Shown here: one piece after another, positions 1 to 13,390 of the stretch
Position numbering within the stretch: the stretch's first letter is position 1
Layout of the letters: every line of letters begins with the position of its first letter
Assembly (NCBI GenBank): GCA_946800325.1
Contig: OX326959.1
Coordinates: 34,667,027-34,731,026, forward strand
From: Luzula sylvatica
Lineage: Eukaryota; Streptophyta; Magnoliopsida; Poales; Juncaceae
Length of the DNA: 64,000 nucleotides
Direction: 5' to 3'
Position numbers and translations under genes: made by a program
Notes under the pieces: model-generated
Seen by the model: the letters and a program-made list of their open reading frames with translations, nothing else
Databases searched by the model: none
Told to the model about the DNA's origin: nothing

Positions 1-3000
1 AAATAGTTGTCTAAAATGACCAAAATACTTCATTTTTCATGATTTTCCCAAAAAAATCCGTGATTGAAGACTAACACATTCAAATTTCTATTTTTCCAAT
101 TTTTGGCAAAAAATCAAAAACCGAAGTCTAACACCTTCAAAAATATCCATTATCATTTTTTCTAAAAAAGACCAAAAGTGTTTTCTGAAATGAGCAAAAT
201 ACTTCATTTTTCATGTTTTTCTCAAAAAACTTCGTGATTGAAGACTAACCCATACAAATTTCTATCTTTCCTTTTTTTTTGCAAAAAATCAAAAACTGAA
301 GTCTAACACCTTCAAAAATATCAATTATCATTTTTTCTAAAAAAGGCCAAAATAGTTCTCTAAAATGAGCAAAATACTTCATTTTTCATGTTTTCTCAAA
401 AAACTATGTGATTGGAGACTAACACATTCAAATTTCTATTTTTCCTTTTTTTTTGCAAAAAATCAAAAACTGATGTCTAACACCTTGAAAAATATCAATT
501 ATCGTTTTTTCGAAAAAAGACCAAAATAGTTCTCTAAGCTGAGCAAAATACTTCATTTTTCATGTTTTTGCCAAAACATTCCGTGATTGAAGACTATAAC
601 ATTCAAATTTCTATTTTTCCAATTTTTGGCAAAAAATCAAAAACCGAACTCTAACACCTTCAAAAATATCAATTATCTGTTTTTGTAAAAAAGACCAAAA
701 TAGTTCTCTAAAATGAGCAAAATACTTCATTTTTCATGTTTTTCTCGAAAAACTTGGTGATTGAAGACTAACACATTCAAATTTCTATTTTTCCAATTTT
801 TGGCAAAAATCAAAAACCGAAGTCTAACACCTTCAGAAATATCAATTATCATTTTTTGTAAAAAAGACCAAAATAGTTCTCTAAAATGAGCAAAATACTT
901 CATTTTCCATGTTTTCTCAAAAAACTATGTGATTGGAGACTAACACATTCAAATTTCTATTTTTCCTTTTTTTTTGCAAAAAATCAAAAACTGAAGCCTA
1001 ACACCTTCAAAAATATCAATTATCATTTTTTCTAAAAAAGACCAAAATAGTTCTCTGAAATGAGCAAAATACTTCATTTTTCATGTTTTTCTCAAAAAAC
1101 TTCGTGATTGAAGACTAACCCATAGAAATTTCTATTTTTCCTTTTTTTTGCAAAAAATCAAAAACTGAAGTCTAACACCTTAAAAAATATCAATTATCAT
1201 TTTTTCTAAAAAAGGCCAAAATAATTCTCTAAAATGAGCAAAATACTTCATTTTTAATGTTTTTCTCAAAAAATTCCGTGATTGAAGACTAACACATACA
1301 AATTTCTATTTTTCCAATTTTTTGCAAAAAATCAAAAACTGAAGTCTAACACCTTCAAAAATATCAATTATCATTTGTTCTAAAAAAGACCAAAATAGTT
1401 CTCTAAAATGAGCAAAATACTTCATTTTTCATGTTTTTCTCAAAAAATTCCGGGATTGAAGACTAACACATACAAATTTCTATTTTTCCTATTTTCAGCA
1501 TAAAATCAAAAACTGAAGTCTAACACCTTCAAAAATATCAATTTTCATTTTTTCTAAAAAAGACGAAAATAGTTCTCTAAAATGAGCAAAATACTTCATT
1601 TTTCATGTTTTTCTCAAAAAACTCCGGGATTGAAGACTAACACATACAAATTTCTATTTTTCCAATTTTTTGCATAAAATAAAAAACTGAAGTCTAACAC
1701 CTTCAAAAATATCAATTATCATTTTTTCTAAAAAAGACCAAAATAGTTCTCTAAAATGATCAAAATACTTCATTATTCATGTTTTTCTCAAAAAATTCCG
1801 TTATTGAAGACTAACACATACAAATTTCTTTTTTCCAATTTTTTGCAAAAAATCAAAAACTGAAGTCTAACACCTTCCAAAATATCAATTATCATTTTTT
1901 CTAAAAAATACCAAAATAGTTCTCTAAAATGAGCAAAATACTTCATTTTTCATGTTATTCTCAAAAAATTCCGTGATTGAAGACTAACACATACAAATTT
2001 CTATTTTTCCAATATTTTGCAAAAAATCAAAAACTGAAGTCTAACACCTTCAAAAATATCAATTATCATTTTTTCTAAAAGAGTCCAAAATAATTCTCTA
2101 AAATGAGAAAAATACTTCATTTTTCATGTTTTTCTCAAAAAACTTCGTGATTGAAGACTAACACATACAAATTTCTATTTTTCCTATTTTTTGCAAAAAA
2201 TCAAAAACTGAAGTCTAACACCTTCAAAAATATCAATTATCATTTTTTCTAAAAAAGACCAAAATAGTTGTCTAAAATGAGCAAAATACTTCATTTTTCA
2301 TGATTTTCCCAAAAAAATCCGTGATTGAAGACTAACACATTCAAATTTCTATTTTTCCAATTTTTGGTAAAAAATCAAAAACCGAAGTCTAACACCTTCA
2401 AAAATATCCATTATCATTTTTTCTAAAAAAGACCAAAAGTGTTTTTTGAAATGAGCAAAATACTTCATTTTTCATGTTTTTCTCAAAAAACTTCGTGATT
2501 GAAGACTAACCCATACAAATTTCTATCTTTCCTTTTTTTTTGCAAAAAATCAAAAACTGAAGTCTAACACCTTCAAAAATATCAATTATCATTTTTTCTA
2601 AAAAAGGCCAAAATAGTTCTCTAAAATGAGCAAAATACTTCATTTTTCATGTTTTCTCAAAAAACTATGTGATTGGAGACTAACACATTCAAATTTCTAT
2701 TTTTCCTTTTTTTTTGCAAAATATCAAAAACTGATGTCTAACACCTTGAAAAATATCAATTATCGTTTTTTCGAAAAAAGACCAAAATAGTTCTCTAAGC
2801 TGATCAAAATACTTCATTTTTCATGTTTTTGCCAAAACATTCCGTGATTGAAGACTATAACATTCAAATTTCTATTTTTCCAATTTTTGGCAAAAAATCA
2901 AAAACCGAACTCTAACACCTTCAAAAATATCAATTATCTTTTTTTGTAAAAAAGACCAAAATAGTTCTCTAAAATGAGCAAAATACTTCATTTTTCATGT

Positions 3001-3640
3001 TTTTCTCGAAAAACTTGGTGATTGAAGACTAACACATTCAAATTTCTATTTTTCCAATTTTTGGCAAAAAATCAAAAACCGAAGTCTAACACCTTCAGAA
3101 ATATCAATTATCATTTTTTGTAAAAAAGACCAAAATAGTTCTCTAAAATGAGCAAAATACTTCATTTTCCAAGTTTTCTCAAAAAACTATGTGATTGGAG
3201 ACTAACACATTCAAATTTCTATTTTTCCTTTTTTTTTGCAAAAAATAAAAAACTGAAGCCTAACACCTTCAAAAATATCAATTATCATTTTTTCTAAAAA
3301 AGACCAAAATAGTTCTCTGAAATGAGCAAAATACTTCATTTTTCATGTTTTTCTCAAAAAACTTCGTGATTGAAGACTAACCCATAGAAATTTCTATTTT
3401 TCCTTTTTTTTGCAAAAAATCAAAAACTGAAGTCTAACACCTTAAAAAATATCAATTATCATTTTTTCTAAAAAAGGCCAAAATAATTCTCTAAAATGGG
3501 CAAAATACTTCATTTTTAATGTTTTTCTCAAAAAATTCCGTGATTGAAGACTAACACATACAAATTTCTATTTTTCCAATTTTTTGCAAAAAATCAAAAA
3601 CTGAAGTCTACCACCTTCAAAAATATCAATTATCATTTTT
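1..3640 (+). repeat. 13-monomer HOR, period about 2262 bp, 1.6 copies
   Basis: The first copy covers about 1-2261. A second, incomplete copy runs from about 2262 to 3640. Shared private marks include GTTGTCTAAAATGA with GATTTTCCCAAAAAAATCC (near 10 and 2271), TATGTGATTGGAGAC, AAAACCGAACTC, GACTATAACATTC and CATTTTTAATG (near 1249 and 3511). Homology stops near 1380/3640, after which copy 1 holds five further monomers not matched in copy 2. Several marks, such as TTTTTGGCAAAAA and AACCGAAGTC, are not seen later in the window, so this is the most distinctive block. Confidence 0.85.
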
Positions 3641-4230
3641 TCTAAAAGAGTCCAAAATAGTTCTCTAAAATGAGCAAAATACTTCACTTTTCATGTTTTT
3701 CTCAAAAAACTCCTGGATTGAAGACTAACACATACAAATTTCTATTTTTCCTTTTTTTTGCATAAAATCAAAAACTAAAGTCTAACGCCTTAAAAAATAT
3801 AAATTATCATTTTTTCTAAAAAAGACCAAAATAGTTCTCAAAAATGAGCAAAATACTTCATTTTTCATGATTTTCTGAAAAAATTCCGTGATTGAAGACT
3901 AACACATACAAATTTCAATTTTTCCATTTTTTTGCAAAAAATAAAAAAACTGAAGTCTATCACCTTCAAAAAAATCAAATATCATTTTTTCTAAAAGAGT
4001 CCAAAATAGTTCTCTAAAATGAGCAAAATACTTCATGTTTTATATTTTTCTCAAAAAACTTCGTGATTGAAGACTAACACATACAAATTTCTATTTTTCC
4101 TATTTTTTGCAAAAAATCAAAAAATGAAGTCTAACACCTTCAAAAATATCATTATCATTTTTTCTAAAAAAGACCAAAATAGTTCTCTAAAATGAGCAAA
4201 ATACTTCATTTTTCATGTTTTTCTCAAAAA
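3640..4230 (+). repeat. Mixed monomers, related to 8002-8550 and 10640-11100
   Basis: Three to four monomers form the run CACTTTTCATG with CTCCTGGATT, then CATGATTTTCT with CCGTG, then CATGTTTTATATTTTT with CTTCGTG. The same run reappears about 4352 bp (25 monomers) downstream at about 8002, again 2612 bp later near 10640, and in the second 11-kb block near 22116. The block is therefore a scattered copy of a multi-monomer module. Confidence 0.7.
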
Positions 4231-6144
4231 ACTCCGGGATTGAAGACTAACACATACAAATTTCTATTTTTTCTATTTTTTGCATAAAATCAAAAACTGA
4301 AGTCTAACAGCTTCAAAAATATCAATTATCATTTTTTCTAAAAAAGACCAGAATAGTTCTCTAAAATGAGCAAAATACTTCATTTTTCATGTTTTTCTCA
4401 AAAAACTCCGGGATTGTAGACTAACACATACAAATTTCTATTTTTTCTATTTTTTGCATAAAATCAAAAACTGAAGTCTAACACCTTCAAAAATATCAAT
4501 TATCATTTTTTCTAAAAAAGACCAAAATAGTTCTCTAAAATGAGCAAAATACTTCATTTTTCATGATTTTCTCAAAAAATTCTGTGATTGAAGACTAACA
4601 CATACAAATTTCAATTTTTCAAATTTTTTGCAAAAAATAAAAAACTGAAGTCAAACACCTTCAAAAATATCAATTATCATTTTTTCTGAAAAAGACCAAA
4701 ATAGTTCTCTAAAATGAGCAAAATACTTCATTTGTCATGTTTTTCTCAAAAAACTCCTGGATTGAAGACTAACACATACAAATTTCTATTTTTCCTATTT
4801 TATGCATAAAATGAAAAACTGAAGTCTAACACCTTGAAAAATATTAATTATCATTTTTCTAAAAAAGACCAAAATAGTTCTCTAAAATGGGCAAACTACT
4901 TCATTTTTCAGGATTTTCTCAAAAAATTCCGTGATTGAAGACTAACACATAAAAATTTCAATTTTTCCAATTTTTTGCAAAAAATCAAAAACTGAAGTCT
5001 AACACCTTAAAAAATATCAATTATCATTTTTTCTAAAAGAGACCAAAACACTTCTCTAAAATGAGCAAAATACTTCATTTTTCATGTTTTTCTCAAAAAA
5101 CTCCGTGATTGAAGACTAACACATACAAATTTCTATTTTTCCTATTTTTTGCATAAAATCAAAAAATTAAGTCTAACACCTTCAAAAATATAAATTATCA
5201 TTTTTTCTAAAAAAGACAAAAATAGTTCTGTAAAATGAGCAAAATACTTCATTTTTCATGATTTTCTCAAAAAATTCCGTGATTGAAGACTAACACATAC
5301 AAATTTAAATTTTTCCAATTTTTTGCAAAAAATCAAAAACTGAAGTCTAACACCTTCCAAAATATCAATTATCATTTTTTCCAAAAGAGTCCAAAATAGT
5401 TCTCTAAAATGAGCAAAATACTTCATTTTTCATGTTTTTCTCAAAAAAATTCGTGATTGAAGACTAACACATACAAATTTCTATTTTTCCTATTTTTTGC
5501 AAAAAATCAAAAAATGAAGTCTAACACCTTCAAAAATATCAATTATCATTTTTTTCTAAAAAAGACCAAAATAGTTCTCTAAAATGAGCAAAATACTTCA
5601 TTTTTCATGTTTTTCTCAAAAAACTCCGGGATTGAAGACTAACACATACAAATTTCTATTTTTCCTACTTTTTGCAAAAAATCAAAAACTGAAGTCTAAC
5701 ACCTTCAAAAATATAAAATATCATTTTTTCCAAAAGAGTCCAAAATAGTTCTCTAAAATGAGCAAAATACTTCATTTTTCATGTTTTTCTCAAAAAACTT
5801 CGTGATTGAAGACTAACACATACAAATTTCTATTTTTCCTATTTTTTGCAAAAAATCAAAAAATGAAGTCTAACACCTTCAAAAATATCAATTATCATTT
5901 TTTTCTAAAAAAGACCAAAATAGTTCTCTAAAATGAGCAAAATACTTCATTTTTCATGTTTTTCTCAAAAACTCCGGGATTGAATACTAACACATACAAA
6001 TTTCTATTTTTTCTATTTTTTGCAAAAAATCAAAAACTGAAGTCTAACACCTTAAAAAATATCAATTATCATTTTTTTCTAAAAGAGACCAAAATAGTTC
6101 TCTAAAATGAGCAAAATACTTCATTTTTCATGTTTTTCTCAAAA
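4230..6144 (+). repeat. 11-monomer HOR, copy 1
   Basis: The period to the next copy is about 1914 bp, or 11 monomers. Private marks found at both sites are TCTAACAGCTTC (4303 and 6218), GACCAGAATAG, and CCGGGATTGTAGAC (4411 and 6325). Also shared are TTTGTCATG with CTCCTGG, GGGCAAACTACTTC with CAGGATTTTC, and CAAAACACTTCTC. The two copies differ at scattered bases. Confidence 0.8.
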
Positions 6145-7870
6145 ATCTCCGGGATTGAAGACTAACACATACAAATTTCTATTTTTTCTATTTTTTGCAT
6201 AAAATCAAAAACTGAAGTCTAACAGCTTCAAAAATATCAATTATCATTTTTTCTAAAAAAGACCAGAATAGTTCTCTAAAATGAGCAAAATACTTCATTT
6301 TTCATGTTTTCTCAAAAAACTCCGGGATTGTAGACTAACACATACAAATTTCTATTTTTTCTATTTTTTGCATAAAATCAAAAACTGAAGTCTAACACCT
6401 TCAAAAATATCAATTATCATTTTTTCTAAAAAAGACCAAAATAGTTCTCTAAAATGAGCAAAATACTTCATTTTTCATGATTTTCTCAAAAAATTCTGTG
6501 ATTGAAGACTAACACATACAAATTTCAATTTTTCAAATTTTTTGCAAAAAATAAAAAACTGAAGTCAAACACCTTCAAAAATATCAATTATCATTTTTTC
6601 TGAAAAAGACCAAAATAGTTCTCTAAAATGAGCAAAATACTTCATTTGTCATGTTTTTCTCAAAAAACTCCTGGATTGAAGACTAACACATACAAATTTC
6701 TATTTTTCCTATTTTATGCATAAAATCAAAAACTGAAGTCTCACACCTTGAAAAATATTAATTATCATTTTTCTAAAAAAGACCAAAATAGTTCTCTAAA
6801 ATGGGCAAACTACTTCATTTTTCAGGATTTTCTCAAAAAATTCCGTGATTGAAGACTAACACATAAAAATTTCAATTGTTCCAATTTTTTGCAAAAAATC
6901 AAAAACTGAAGTCTAACACCTTAAAAAATATCAATTATCATTTTTTCTAAAAGAGACCAAAACACTTCTCTAAAATGAGCAAAATACTTCATTTTTCATG
7001 TTTTTCTCAAAAAACTCCGTGATTGAAGACTAACACATACAAATTTCTATTTTTCCTATTTTTTGCATAAAATCAAAAAATTAAGTCTAACACCTTCAAA
7101 AATATAAATTATCATTTTTTCTAAAAAAGACAAAAATAGTTCTGTAAAATGAGCAAAATACTTCATTTTTCATGATTTTCTCAAAAAATTCCGTGATTGA
7201 AGACTAACACATACAAATTTCAATTTTTCCAATTTTTTGCAAAAAATCAAATACTGAAGTCTAACACCTTCCAAAATATCAATTATCATTTTTTCCAAAA
7301 GAGTCCAAAATAGTTCTCTAAAATGAGCAAAATACTTCATTTTTCATGTTTTTCTCAAAAAACTTCGTGATTGAAGACTAACACATACAAATTTCTATTT
7401 TTCCTATTTTTTGCAAAAAATCAAAAAATGAAGTCTAACACCTTCAAAAATATTAATTATCATTTTTTTCTAAAAAAGACCAAAATAGTTCTCTAAAATG
7501 AGCAAAATACTTCATTTTTCATGTTTTTCTCAAAAAACTTCGTGATTGAAGACTAACACATACAAATTTCTATTTTTCCTATTTTTTGCAAAAAATCAAA
7601 AAATGAAGTCTAACACCTTCAAAAATATCAATTATCATTTTTTTCTAAAAAAGACCAAAATAGTTCTCTAAAATGAGCAAAATACTTCATTTTTCATGTT
7701 TTTCTCAAAAAACTCCGGGATTGAAGACTAACACATACAAATTTCTATTTTTTCTATTTTTTGCAAAAAATCAAAAACTGAAGTCTAACACCTTAAAAAA
7801 TATCAATTATCATTTTTTTCTAAAAGAGACCAAAATAGTTCTCTAAAATGAGCAAAATACTTCATTTTTC
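6145..7870 (+). repeat. 11-monomer HOR, copy 2, one monomer short
   Basis: It follows copy 1 directly and matches it at offset 1914 up to about 5615/7530. After that the offset falls to 1740, so one monomer (about 5615-5790 of copy 1, marked by TTCCTACTTTTTGC) is missing here. Homology ends near 7870, where CTCCGGGATTG of copy 1 is replaced by CTCCGTGATTG. Confidence 0.75.
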
Positions 7871-8960
7871 ATGTTTTTCTCAAAAAACTCCGTGATTGAA
7901 GACTAACACATACAAATTTCTATTTTTCCTATTTTTTGCATAAAATCAAAAAATGAAGTCTAACACCTTCAAAAATATCAATTATCATTTTTTCTAAAAA
8001 AGACCAAAATAGTTTTCTAAAATGAGCAAAATACTTCACTTTTCATGTTTTTCTCAAAAAACTCCTGGATTGAAGACTAACACATACAAATATCTATTTT
8101 TCCTTTTTTTTTGCATAAAATCAAAAACTGAAGTCTAACACCTTAAAAAATATAAATTATCATTTTTTCTAAAAAAGACCAAAATAGTTCTCAAAAATGA
8201 GCAAAATACTTCATTTTTCATGATTTTCTCAAAAAATTCCGTGATTGAAGACTAACACATACAAATTTCAATTTTTCCATTTTTTTGCAAAAAATCAAAA
8301 ATTGAAGTCTATCACCTTCAAAAAAATCAAATATCATTTTTTCTAAAAGAGTCCAAAATAGTTCTCTAAAATGAGCAAAATACTTCATGTTTTATATTTT
8401 TCTCAAAAAACTTCGTGATTGAAGACTAACACATACAAATTTCTATTTTTCCTATTTTTTGCAAAAAATCAAAAAATGAAGTCTAACACCTTGAAAAATA
8501 TCAATTATCATTTTTTCTAAAAAAGACCAAAATAGTTCTCTAAAATGAGCAAAATACTTCATTTTTCATGTTTTCTCAAAAAACTCCGGGATTGAAGACT
8601 AACACATACAAATTTCTATTTTTTTCTATTTTTTGCATAAAATCAAAAACTGAAGTCTAACACCTTCAAAAATATCAATTATCATTTTTTCTAAAAAAGA
8701 CCAAAATAGTTCTCTAAAATGAGCAAAATACTTCATTTTTCATGTTTTCTCGAAAAACTCCGTGATTGAAGACTAACACATACAAATTTCTATTTTTCCT
8801 ATTTTTTGCATAAAATAAAAAACTGAAGTCTAACACCTTCAAAAATATCAATTATCATTTTTTCTAAAAAAGACCAAAATAGTTCTCTAAAATGAGCAAA
8901 ATACTTCATTTTTCATGATTTTCTCAAAAAATTCCGTGATTGAAGACTAACACATACAAA
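7490..8960 (+). repeat. Segment repeated 15 monomers downstream (2612 bp)
   Basis: About 1.47 kb here (8.5 monomers) matches about 10102-11570. Shared marks include CACTTTTCATG with CTCCTGGATT (8036 and 10648), CATGTTTTATATTTTT (8386 and 10998) and TCTCGAAAAACTCCGTG. The downstream copy lies inside the 11-kb block and was duplicated again with it near 21578-23046. The spacing between the two is filled by the 4-mer expansion at 8478-9867 and other monomers. Confidence 0.7.
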
Positions 8961-9867
8961 TTTCAATTTTTCCAATTTTTTGCAAAAAATCAAAAACTGA
9001 AGTCTAACACCTTCCAAAATATCAATTATCATTTTTTTCAAAAGAGTCCAAAATAGTTCTCTAAAATGAGCAAAATACTTCATTTTTCATGTTTTTCTCA
9101 AAAAACTTCGTGATTGAAGACTAACACATACAAATTTCTATTTTTCCTATTTTTTGCAAAAAATCAAAAAATGAAGTCTAACACCTTGAAAAATATCAAT
9201 TATCATTTTTTCTAAAAAAGACCAAAATAGTTCTCTAAAATGAGCAAAATACTTCATTTTTCATGTTTTTCTCAAAAAACTCCGGGATTGAAGACTAACA
9301 CATACAAATTTCTATTTTTTCTATTTTTTGCATAAAATCAAAAACTGAAGTCTAACACCTTCAAAAATATCAATTATCATTTTTTCTAAAAAAGACCAAA
9401 ATAGTTCTCTAAAATGAGCAAAATACTTCATTTTTCATGTTTTCTCGAAAAACTCCGTGATTGAAGACTAACACATACAAATTTCTATTTTTCCTATTTT
9501 TTTCATAAAATAAAAAACTGAAGTCTAACACCTTCAAAAATATCAATTATCATTTTTTCGAAAAAAGACCAAAATAGTTCTCTAAACTGAGCAAAATACT
9601 TCATTTTTCATGATTTTCTCAAAAAATTCCGTGATTGAAGACTAACACATACAAATTTCAATTTTTCCAATTTTTTGCAAAAAATCAAAAACTGAAGTCT
9701 AACACCTTCCAAAATATCAATTATCATTTTTTCCAAAAGAGTCCAAAATAGTTCTCTAAAATGAGCAAAATACTTCATTTTTCATGTTTTTCTCAAAAAA
9801 CTTCGTGATTGAAGACTAACACATACAAATTTCTATTTTTCCTATTTTTTGCAAAAAATCAAAAAAT
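8478..9867 (+). repeat. 4-monomer HOR, two copies of 695 bp
   Basis: Copies run 8478-9172 and 9173-9867, each starting at GAAGTCTAACACCTT. Each contains, in order, a CTCCGGGATT monomer, a TCTCGAAAAACTCCGTG monomer (8749 and 9444), a CATGATTTTCTC/CCGTG monomer with CACCTTCCAAAATATC, and a CTTCGTGATT monomer. They differ at a few bases, such as TTTTTGCATAAAAT against TTTTTTTCATAAAAT. This is the shortest clear HOR in the left half. Confidence 0.8.
9149..9164 (+). repeat. 16-bp perfect palindrome ATTTTTTGCAAAAAAT
   Basis: This sequence equals its own reverse complement. It sits at the A/B subunit border in the monomers whose middle reads TTTTTTGCAAAAAAT, and it recurs many times in the window. 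The GCATAAAAT family breaks the dyad. It is a candidate for a symmetric protein site or a rigid A/T-tract element; no function is demonstrated. Confidence 0.6.
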
Positions 9868-12800
9868 GAAGTCTAACACCTTCAAAAATATCAATTATCA
9901 TTTTTTTCTAAAAAAGACCAAAATAGTTCTCTAAAATGAGCAAAATACTTCATTTTTCATGTTTTTCTAAAAAAACTCCGGGATTGAAGACTAACACATA
10001 CAAATTTCTATTTTTCCTACTTTTTGCAAAAAATCAAAAACTGAAGTCTAACACCTTCAAAAATATAAAATATCATTTTTTCCAAAAGAGTCCAAAATAG
10101 TTCTCTAAAATGAGCAAAATACTTCATTTTTCATGTTTTTCTCAAAAAACTTCGTGATTGAAGACTAACACATACAAATTTCTATTTTTCCTATTTTTTG
10201 CAAAAAATCAAAAAATGAAGTCTAACACCTTCAAAAATATCAATTATCATTTTTTTCTAAAAAAGACCAAAATAGTTCTCTAAAATGAGCAAAATACTTC
10301 ATTTTTCATGTTTTTCTCAAAAAACTCCGGGATTGAAGACTAACACATACAAATTTCTATTTTTTCTATTTTTTGCAAAAAATCAAAAACTGAAGTCTAA
10401 CACCTTAAAAAATATCAATTATCATTTTTTTCTAAAAGAGACCAAAATAGTTCTCTAAAATGAGCAAAATACTTCATTTTTCATGTTTTTCTCAAAAAAC
10501 TCCGTGATTGAAGACTAACACATACAAATTTCTATTTTTCCTATTTTTTGCATAAAATCAAAAAATGAAGTCTAACACCTTCAAATATATCAATTATCAT
10601 TTTTTCTAAAAAAGACCAAAATAGTTTTCTAAAATGAGCAAAATACTTCACTTTTCATGTTTTTCTCAAAAAACTCCTGGATTGAAGACTAACACATACA
10701 AATTTCTATTTTTCCTTTTTTTTTGCATAAAATCAAAAACTGAAGTCTAACACCTTAAAAAATATAAATTATCATTTTTTCTAAAAAAGACCAAAATAGT
10801 TCTCAAAAATGAGCAAAATACTTCATTTTTCATGATTTTCTCAAAAAATTCCGTGATTGAAGACTAACACATACAAATTTCAATTTTTCCATTTTTTTGC
10901 AAAAAATAAAAAACTGAAGTCTATCACCTTCAAAAAAATCAAATATCATTTTTTCTAAAAGAGTCCAAAATAGTTGTCTAAAATGAGCAAAATACTTCAT
11001 GTTTTATATTTTTCTCAAAAAACTTCGTGATTGAAGACTAACACATACAAATTTCTATTTTTGCTATTTTTTGCAAAAAATCAAAAAATGAAGTCTAACA
11101 CCTTGAAAAATATCAATTATCATTTTTTCTAAAAAAGACCAAAATAGTTCTCTAAAATGAGCAAAATACTTCATTTTTCATGTTTTTCTCAAAAAACTCC
11201 GGGATTGAAGACTAACACATACAAATTTCTATTTTTTCTATTTTTTGCATAAAATCAAAAACTGAAGTCTAACACCTTCAAAAATATCAATTATCATTTT
11301 TTCTAAAAAAGACCAAAATAGTTCTCTAAAATGAGCAAAATACTTCATTTTTCATGTTTTCTCGAAAAACTCCGTGATTGAAGACTAACACATACAAATT
11401 TCTATTTTTCCTATTTTTTGCATAAAATAAAAAACTGAAGTCTAACACCTTCAAAAATATCAATTATCATTTTTTCTAAAAAAGACCAAAATAGTTCTCT
11501 AAAATGAGCAAAATACTTCATTTTTCATGATTTTCTCAAAAAATTCCGTGATTGAAGACTAACACATACAAATTTCAAATTTTCCAATTTTTTGCAAAAA
11601 TCAAAAACTGAAGTCCACCTTCAAAAAAATCAAATATCATTTTTTCTAAAAGAGTCCAAAATAGTTCTCTAAAATGAGCAAAATACTTCATGTTTTATGT
11701 TTTTCTCAAAAAACTTCGTGATTGAAGACTAGCACATACAAATTTCTATTTTTCCTATTTTTTGCAAAAAATCAAAAAATGAAGTCTAACACCTTCTAAA
11801 ATATCAATTATCATTTTTTCTAAAAAAGACCAAAATAGTTCTCTAAAATGAGCAAAATACTTCATTTTTCATGATTTTCTCAAAATATTCCGTGATTGAA
11901 GACTAACACATACAAATTTGAATTTTTCCAATTTTTTTCAAAAAATAAAAAACTGAAGTCTAACACCTTCAAAAATATCAAATATCATTTTATCTTAAAG
12001 TGTCCAAAATAGTTCTCTAAAATGAGCAAAATACTTCATTTTTCTTGTTTTTCTCAAAAAACTTCGTGATTGAAGACTAGCACATACAAATTTCTATTTT
12101 TCCTATTTTTTGCAAAAAATCAAAAAATGAAGTCTAACACCTTCAAAAATATCAATTATCATTTTTTCTAAAAAAGACCAAAATAGTTCTCTAAAATGAG
12201 TAAAATACTTCATTTTTCATGTTTTTCTCAAAAAACTCCGGGATTGAAGACTAACACATACAAATTTCTATTTTTTCTATTTTTTACAAAAAATCAAAAA
12301 ATGAATTCTAACACCTTCAAAAATATCAATTATCATTTTTTCTATAAAAGACCAAAATAGTTCTCTAAAATGAGCAAAATACTTCAATTTTCATGTTTTT
12401 GTCGAAAAACTCCGTGATTGAAGACGAACACATACAAATTTCTATTTTTCCTATTTTTTTGCATAAAATCAAAAACTGAAGTCTAACACCTTCAGAAATA
12501 TCAATTATCATTTTTTCTGAAAAAGACCAAAATAGTTCTCTAAAATGAGCAAAATACTTCATTTTTCATGATTTTCTCAAAAAACTCCTGGATTGAAGAC
12601 TAACACATACAAATTTCTATTTTTCCAATATTTTGCAAAAAATAAAAAACTGAAGTCTAACACCTTCAAAAATATCAATTATCATTTTTTGTAAAAGAGT
12701 CCAAAATAGTTCTCTAAAATGAGCAAAATACTTCATTTTTCATGTTTTTCTCAAAAAAATTCGTGATTGAAGACTAACACATACAAATTTCTATTTTTCC

Positions 12801-13214
12801 TATTTTTTGCAAAAAATCAAAAAATGAAGTCTAACATCTTCAAAAATATCAATTATCATTTTTTCTAAAAAAGACGAAAATAGTTCTATAAAATGAGCAA
12901 AACACTTCATTTTTCATGTTTTTCTCAAAAAACTCCTGGATTGAAGACTAACACATACAAATTTCTATTTTTCCTATTTTATGCATAAAATCAAAAACTG
13001 AAGTCTAACACCTTGAAAAATATTAATTATCATTTTTCTAAAAAAGACCAAAATAGTTCTCTAAAATGGGCAAAATACTTCATTTTTCAGGATTTTCTCA
13101 AAAAATTCCGTGATTGAAGACTAACACATACAAATTTCAATTTTTCCATTTTTTTGCAAAAAATAGAAAACTGAAGTCTAACACCTTAAAAAATATCAAT
13201 TATCATTTTTTCTA

Positions 13215-13390
13215 AAAGAGTCCAAAATAGTTCTCTAAAATGAGCAAAATACTTCATTTTTCATGATTTTCTCAAAAAACTCCTGGATTGAAGACTAACA
13301 CATACAAATTTCTATTTTTCCAATATTTTGCAAAAAATAAAAAACTGAAGTCTAACACCTTCAAAAATATCAATTATCATTTTTTGTAAA
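13215..13390 (+). repeat. Extra monomer in block copy 1
   Basis: One monomer here is absent from block copy 2 (which joins directly near 24690) and from the third version (near 34030). It carries GATTTTCTCAAAAAACTCC, CCAATATTTTGC and TTTTTTGTAAAAGAG. It closely copies the monomer 695 bp (four monomers) upstream, with the shared GATTTTC at 12570 and 13265. Since two of three block versions lack it, it is best read as an insertion in copy 1 by local unequal exchange or conversion. Confidence 0.8.

Noticed and set aside
4038..4048. TTTTATATTTT, and TTTTATGTTTT near 11690, 23168 and 32677, fit the yeast origin consensus WTTTAYRTTTW
   Set aside because: Such matches are expected by chance in 75% AT DNA, and nothing suggests a budding yeast.
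12365..12562. 65-codon minus-strand open frame, repeated identically at 23841-24038
   Set aside because: It is a frame through satellite monomers, and its second copy is simply the 11-kb duplication. Low-complexity F/K/I-rich translation, no domain, no promoter context.
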